From an endosymbiont of Lamellibrachia barhami (GTDB taxonomy: Bacteria > Pseudomonadota > Gammaproteobacteria > Chromatiales > Chromatiaceae), in the NCBI RefSeq assembly GCF_011947365.2, contig NZ_JAAVSH020000001.1, forward strand, positions 2,756,117 through 2,804,747: a DNA stretch of 48,631 nt. Reading direction: 5' to 3'. Each line of letters opens with the position of its first letter. Position 1 is the stretch's first letter. Position numbers and translations under genes: made by a program. Positions 45,766-48,631 of this stretch are shown here, in pieces. The notes under the pieces are model-generated. The model saw only the letters and a program-made list of their open reading frames with translations. It was not told the DNA's origin and made no database searches.

Positions 45766-46584
45766 ATGTGTGACACCTGCGGCTGTAACGTCACCCAGGG
45801 TAATCGCCACCTCATCGAGGCCGGCGGCAAACATGAGCATACCCACGACGGCAAGGTTGCCGTAGAGGTGCTGCAAAACCTGCTCAGTGAAAACGATCAT
45901 CAGGCTGGCCACAATCGGCAACACTTCGACAATCATGACGTGCTTGCCATCAATCTGATGTCGTCCCCCGGCAGCGGCAAGACCAGCCTGCTCGAAGCCA
46001 CCATCGATGCACTCAATCAGGAGTTCCGCATCGCCGTCATCGTGGGCGACCTGGAGACAGAAAACGACGCTGAACGCATACGCAGCAAGGGCATCAGTGC
46101 CGTGCAGATCACCACCGGCACCGCCTGTCACCTGGATGCGCACATGGTGCACTCAGCGCTCCACCAGTTAAACCTGGACGATCTTGACATCGTCTTCGTG
46201 GAAAATGTCGGCAATCTGGTCTGCCCCGCCAGTTTCGACCTTGGGCAACACCTCAATGTCACCCTGCTATCGGTCACCGAGGGGGATGACAAACCCGCCA
46301 AATACCCCGTCATCTTTCGGGCCGCCGACGCGATACTCATCAGCAAATCCGACCTGCTTCCCTATCTGGATGATTTCAAGCCGGAACGGGCGGAACAGGC
46401 AATCCGTATTCTCGCCAGTGAAGCACCGGTTTTGAACCTGTCTGCCCGCAACAGCAGTACGCTGGACAACTGGCTGGCCTGGCTGCGCAAGTCATTCGCC
46501 ATTCAGGCCGCACGCAGAGCAGCGGGTGAGACCACTAAACCCAGCATCCAGCCAGAGGGTCTCCAACTGCACGCACACGGTTAG
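45766..46584 (+). CDS. hypB: Hydrogenase nickel-insertion GTPase HypB
   Basis: GTPase that powers nickel insertion. N-terminal metal motif MCDTCGCN (CxxCGC), a short His-rich stretch (GKHEHTHDG, with further His to about residue 57) that may store nickel, and P-loop SSPGSGKTS at 66-74; GDLETENDAERI and HLDAHM follow. 272 residues from the ATG at 45766. The open frame starts at 45637, but that leading part reads through the REPIN hairpin and is not coding. Confidence 0.95.
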   Translation: MCDTCGCNVTQGNRHLIEAGGKHEHTHDGKVAVEVLQNLLSENDHQAGHNRQHFDNHDVLAINLMSSPGSGKTSLLEATIDALNQEFRIAVIVGDLETENDAERIRSKGISAVQITTGTACHLDAHMVHSALHQLNLDDLDIVFVENVGNLVCPASFDLGQHLNVTLLSVTEGDDKPAKYPVIFRAADAILISKSDLLPYLDDFKPERAEQAIRILASEAPVLNLSARNSSTLDNWLAWLRKSFAIQAARRAAGETTKPSIQPEGLQLHAHG

Positions 46585-46595
46585 CTGTAATATCC

Positions 46596-47690
46596 ATGTC
46601 ACTCAGCGCCAAAGACTGGCTACAGCAGATCCGGACTCTCCAGCTCCCGGAACGGATCCGCATCATGAATGTTTGCGGTGGCCATGAACGTTCCATTTCC
46701 CAGGCGGGTCTTCGTGGCGCCCTGCCAAAGCAGATCGAACTGATACCCGGCCCCGGCTGTCCCGTCTGCGTCTGCCCGGAGGAGGATGTCTATCAGGCGA
46801 TACAACTCGCGCTCAATGAGCAGATCATCCTGCTGGCCTTTGGGGATATGCTGCGGGTCCCCGTCAATGTACCGAAGGGGGAACCCCGTTCCCTTGATCA
46901 GGCCCACGCTGCCGGTGCCGACATCCGTCCCATCGCTTCACCCATCGAGGCGTTGAAAATTGCGCGGGAGAACCCTGAGCGCAAGATAATTTTTTTTGCT
47001 GCTGGATTCGAAACCACTACCGCACCCGTTGCCGCTCTGCTCGTGGAGGGCATCCCCGAAAATCTCTCCATTCTGCTCTCCGGGCGGCTCACCTGGCCTG
47101 CGGTCTCCATGCTGCTCGATTCCGGGACTCCTGGTTTCAACGCACTGGTGGCCCCCGGCCATGTTGCCACCATTATGGGGCCTGAAGAGTGGGAGTTTGT
47201 GGTCGACAAGCACCATATCCCCAGCGCGGTTGCCGGTTTTACCCCGGAGAGTCTGCTGGCCGCCACCTACTCCGTGCTGCGGCAACAGATCGACCAGCGG
47301 CTGTTTCTCGACAACTGCTACCCGGAGCTGGTTCGTCCCGGCGGCAACCCCAGCGCCCGCAAGCATCTGGAGACCGCACTGGATGTGGTCGATGCAAACT
47401 GGCGTGGCATCGGCACGATCCCAAAATCGGGTTACGCATTGAAAGAGGTCTATGAAAGATGGGACGCCCGAAAACGCTATCCGGATTACGCTTCAGAGAG
47501 CCGCCGCCGCGCCGGACAGATGCCACCTGGGTGTGACTGCGCCGCAGTTGTACTTGGCAAAAAATATCCCAATGAGTGCAGGCTCTATGGCGAGGCCTGC
47601 ACTCCCAGAAACCCCGTTGGCCCCTGCATGGTTTCCGATGAGGGAGCCTGCCGGATCTGGTGGAGCAGTGGGCTCAGGGACAAGAGATAG
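46596..47690 (+). CDS. hypD: Hydrogenase maturation protein HypD
   Basis: [4Fe-4S] protein of 364 residues that assembles the Fe(CN)2CO unit with HypC. Conserved parts: CGGHERS (C27), GPGCPVCVCP at 52-61, and FAAGFETTTAP. The C-terminal cysteines for the cluster are in CRLYGEACTP and GPCMVSDEGACRIWW. It starts 11 bases after hypB. The hyp set stops here: hypE and hypF, normally next to it, are not in the window. Confidence 0.96.
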   Translation: MSLSAKDWLQQIRTLQLPERIRIMNVCGGHERSISQAGLRGALPKQIELIPGPGCPVCVCPEEDVYQAIQLALNEQIILLAFGDMLRVPVNVPKGEPRSLDQAHAAGADIRPIASPIEALKIARENPERKIIFFAAGFETTTAPVAALLVEGIPENLSILLSGRLTWPAVSMLLDSGTPGFNALVAPGHVATIMGPEEWEFVVDKHHIPSAVAGFTPESLLAATYSVLRQQIDQRLFLDNCYPELVRPGGNPSARKHLETALDVVDANWRGIGTIPKSGYALKEVYERWDARKRYPDYASESRRRAGQMPPGCDCAAVVLGKKYPNECRLYGEACTPRNPVGPCMVSDEGACRIWWSSGLRDKR

Positions 47691-47727
47691 GAATCCTTGA
47701 TTACCCCTAATCCTCACCTTAAGCCTG

Positions 47728-48631
47728 TTATGGGCCGCAGTCCCCCAATGTCAGGCCACCCGTTCCGACAACTGCTCCATTTGGTACAACGGTACCATCC
47801 GGAAGTGTTGATCCATCGAGCACCTTGGCATCTTTACCGATTCGTACATTAGTTCCGATCTGCACTGACTTTCCTACTTTTGCACCCGTCATGACTTTCG
47901 TGCCCTTGCTGATGTTTGTACCAGCTCCGATCGCTGCCGCTTTGCCAATACGGACGCCAGCAGGTTTCTTTCTGGTTCTCCAACCGCCTAGTGCCTTCCC
48001 TGAGCTTGCGAGAGCCACACCCTTGTCGAGACACGCCTTCTGCACAATCTGAGAACCTTCACCCACGAAACTGCCGTCGCCGATGCGAGCAGCTTTACCC
48101 ACGGTGACCCTTGATTCGACATGCACCTGTTTACCTATAAGCGTCTTTTCATTCACAACTACATGACTATCGATGCGTGTGGCGGATCCGATCAGCGTAT
48201 CCATCCCCACCTTATTCTTGCTGCCAATGAACACGTTGCTGCCCAGAGAAGCTTTGCGCTTGATAACCACCTGATCACTGATTGTGGTACCTGCTCCAAT
48301 AGATGCAAGCGGACCAATTTTCGACTTCTCACCGACCTGCACATAGTCACCAAGCTTCGCGCCATTGCCTACCTTGGTGAGTTTCGCCAGCACAACGCCA
48401 TTTCCCAGGACAGCATCATCTGCAACATCCGCATCGGGAGAGACCTCGGAAAAGAAGGTGAAATAGGAGGGTCTTGTCAGCCCCCCGTCTGAAGCAGCTA
48501 CCCGTGCAAACGCGCCCGTCTCACCATCAAAGCTGAGAACTTCATCGGTAAAGAAGCTTCCTACATAGAGGTTCCGGTCGGGACCGAATACAAGCGCACT
48601 GGGGCCGTCCAGTCCGGCAGTCCCAGCTGGC
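47728..48631 (-). CDS. NHL/propeller-like and left-handed beta-helix fusion protein (5' part outside the window)
   Basis: The frame is open from the window edge to the stop at 47728, about 300 residues; a GTG at 48393 could mislead a gene finder, but the upstream reading is coherent. The first part shows NHL/beta-propeller lines GLDGPSALVFGPDRNLYVGS and DEVLSFDGETGAF. From about 48420 on it changes to hexapeptide repeats of the left-handed beta-helix type (VGNGAKLGDYVQVGEKSKIG and many V/I-G-x steps), broken by a short positive stretch (GWRTRKKPAG). Coded on the strand opposite hypD. A surface or extracellular role is suspected, but no signal is visible because the N-terminus is outside. It is not an acyltransferase call: no catalytic histidine context was recognised. 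Confidence 0.7.
   Translation of the reverse strand, partial: PAGTAGLDGPSALVFGPDRNLYVGSFFTDEVLSFDGETGAFARVAASDGGLTRPSYFTFFSEVSPDADVADDAVLGNGVVLAKLTKVGNGAKLGDYVQVGEKSKIGPLASIGAGTTISDQVVIKRKASLGSNVFIGSKNKVGMDTLIGSATRIDSHVVVNEKTLIGKQVHVESRVTVGKAARIGDGSFVGEGSQIVQKACLDKGVALASSGKALGGWRTRKKPAGVRIGKAAAIGAGTNISKGTKVMTGAKVGKSVQIGTNVRIGKDAKVLDGSTLPDGTVVPNGAVVGTGGLTLGDCGP

Noticed and set aside
47728-48393. Beta-helix protein as a complete 221-residue gene
   Set aside because: The same frame continues without a stop to the window end and reads as coherent protein; the GTG at 48393 has no ribosome site.

Overview
The window looks like the chromosome of a sulfur-oxidising, facultatively anaerobic or microaerobic gammaproteobacterium, probably of the Chromatiales/Sedimenticola/Thiodiazotropha kind. 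The taxonomy is inferred from gene content: a stand-alone dissimilatory-type ATP sulfurylase, an Isp-type [NiFe] hydrogenase, a PEP-CTERM surface protein with a sigma-54 promoter, and the standard gammaproteobacterial rpoE-rseABC and recCBD blocks. No rRNA or tRNA gene, phage, complete insertion sequence or CRISPR array was seen.

Layout. 1-3.5 kb (minus strand): an unidentified short envelope-type protein, cysM, a hypothetical lipoprotein, pdxJ. 3.5-13.6 kb (minus strand): a long conserved housekeeping series, in transcription order rpoE-rseA-rseB-rseC-degP/mucD-glutaredoxin-lepA-lepB-DUF4845-rnc-era-recO (then pdxJ), covering envelope stress, protein export and RNA processing. nadB diverges from rpoE. 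15.4-17.4 kb (plus): a bacteriohemerythrin and a PEP-CTERM protein. 17.4-28.5 kb (minus): sat, then recC-recB-recD in tightly overlapping order, and an HDOD signalling protein. 28.9-32.7 kb (plus): an overlapping trio of DUF1631 protein, PilZ-like protein and family 2 glycosyltransferase whose start codon is not canonical. 32.8-38.1 kb (minus): lytic transglycosylase, YchJ-like SEC-C protein, HrpA helicase; tpm lies on the plus strand.

38.9-47.7 kb is a hydrogenase island. On the minus strand: hynD-like protease, a short HupH/HyaF C-terminal-domain protein, then hynS-isp1-isp2-hynL. On the plus strand, diverging: hypC-hypA-hypB-hypD. hypE and hypF are absent from the window. An FNR-like box with a well-placed -10 hexamer precedes the structural operon. 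The right edge holds a gene entering from outside whose visible part joins an NHL/beta-propeller-like segment to a left-handed beta-helix made of hexapeptide repeats.

Several small non-coding repeats sit between genes: a REPIN-like hairpin (1576-1664) with single relatives near 27.6, 32.8 and 34.2 kb; a pair of about 75-bp inverted-repeat elements (6193-6267 and 10843-10915); a 161-bp MITE-like element with 19-bp terminal inverted repeats between hypC and hypA; and a second REPIN-like hairpin between hypA and hypB. The most interesting points are the probable AUC start of the glycosyltransferase, the sigma-54 promoter with four TTCC/GGAA inverted repeats, the FNR-type hydrogenase promoter, the MITE that supplies the end of hypC, and the propeller/beta-helix fusion.
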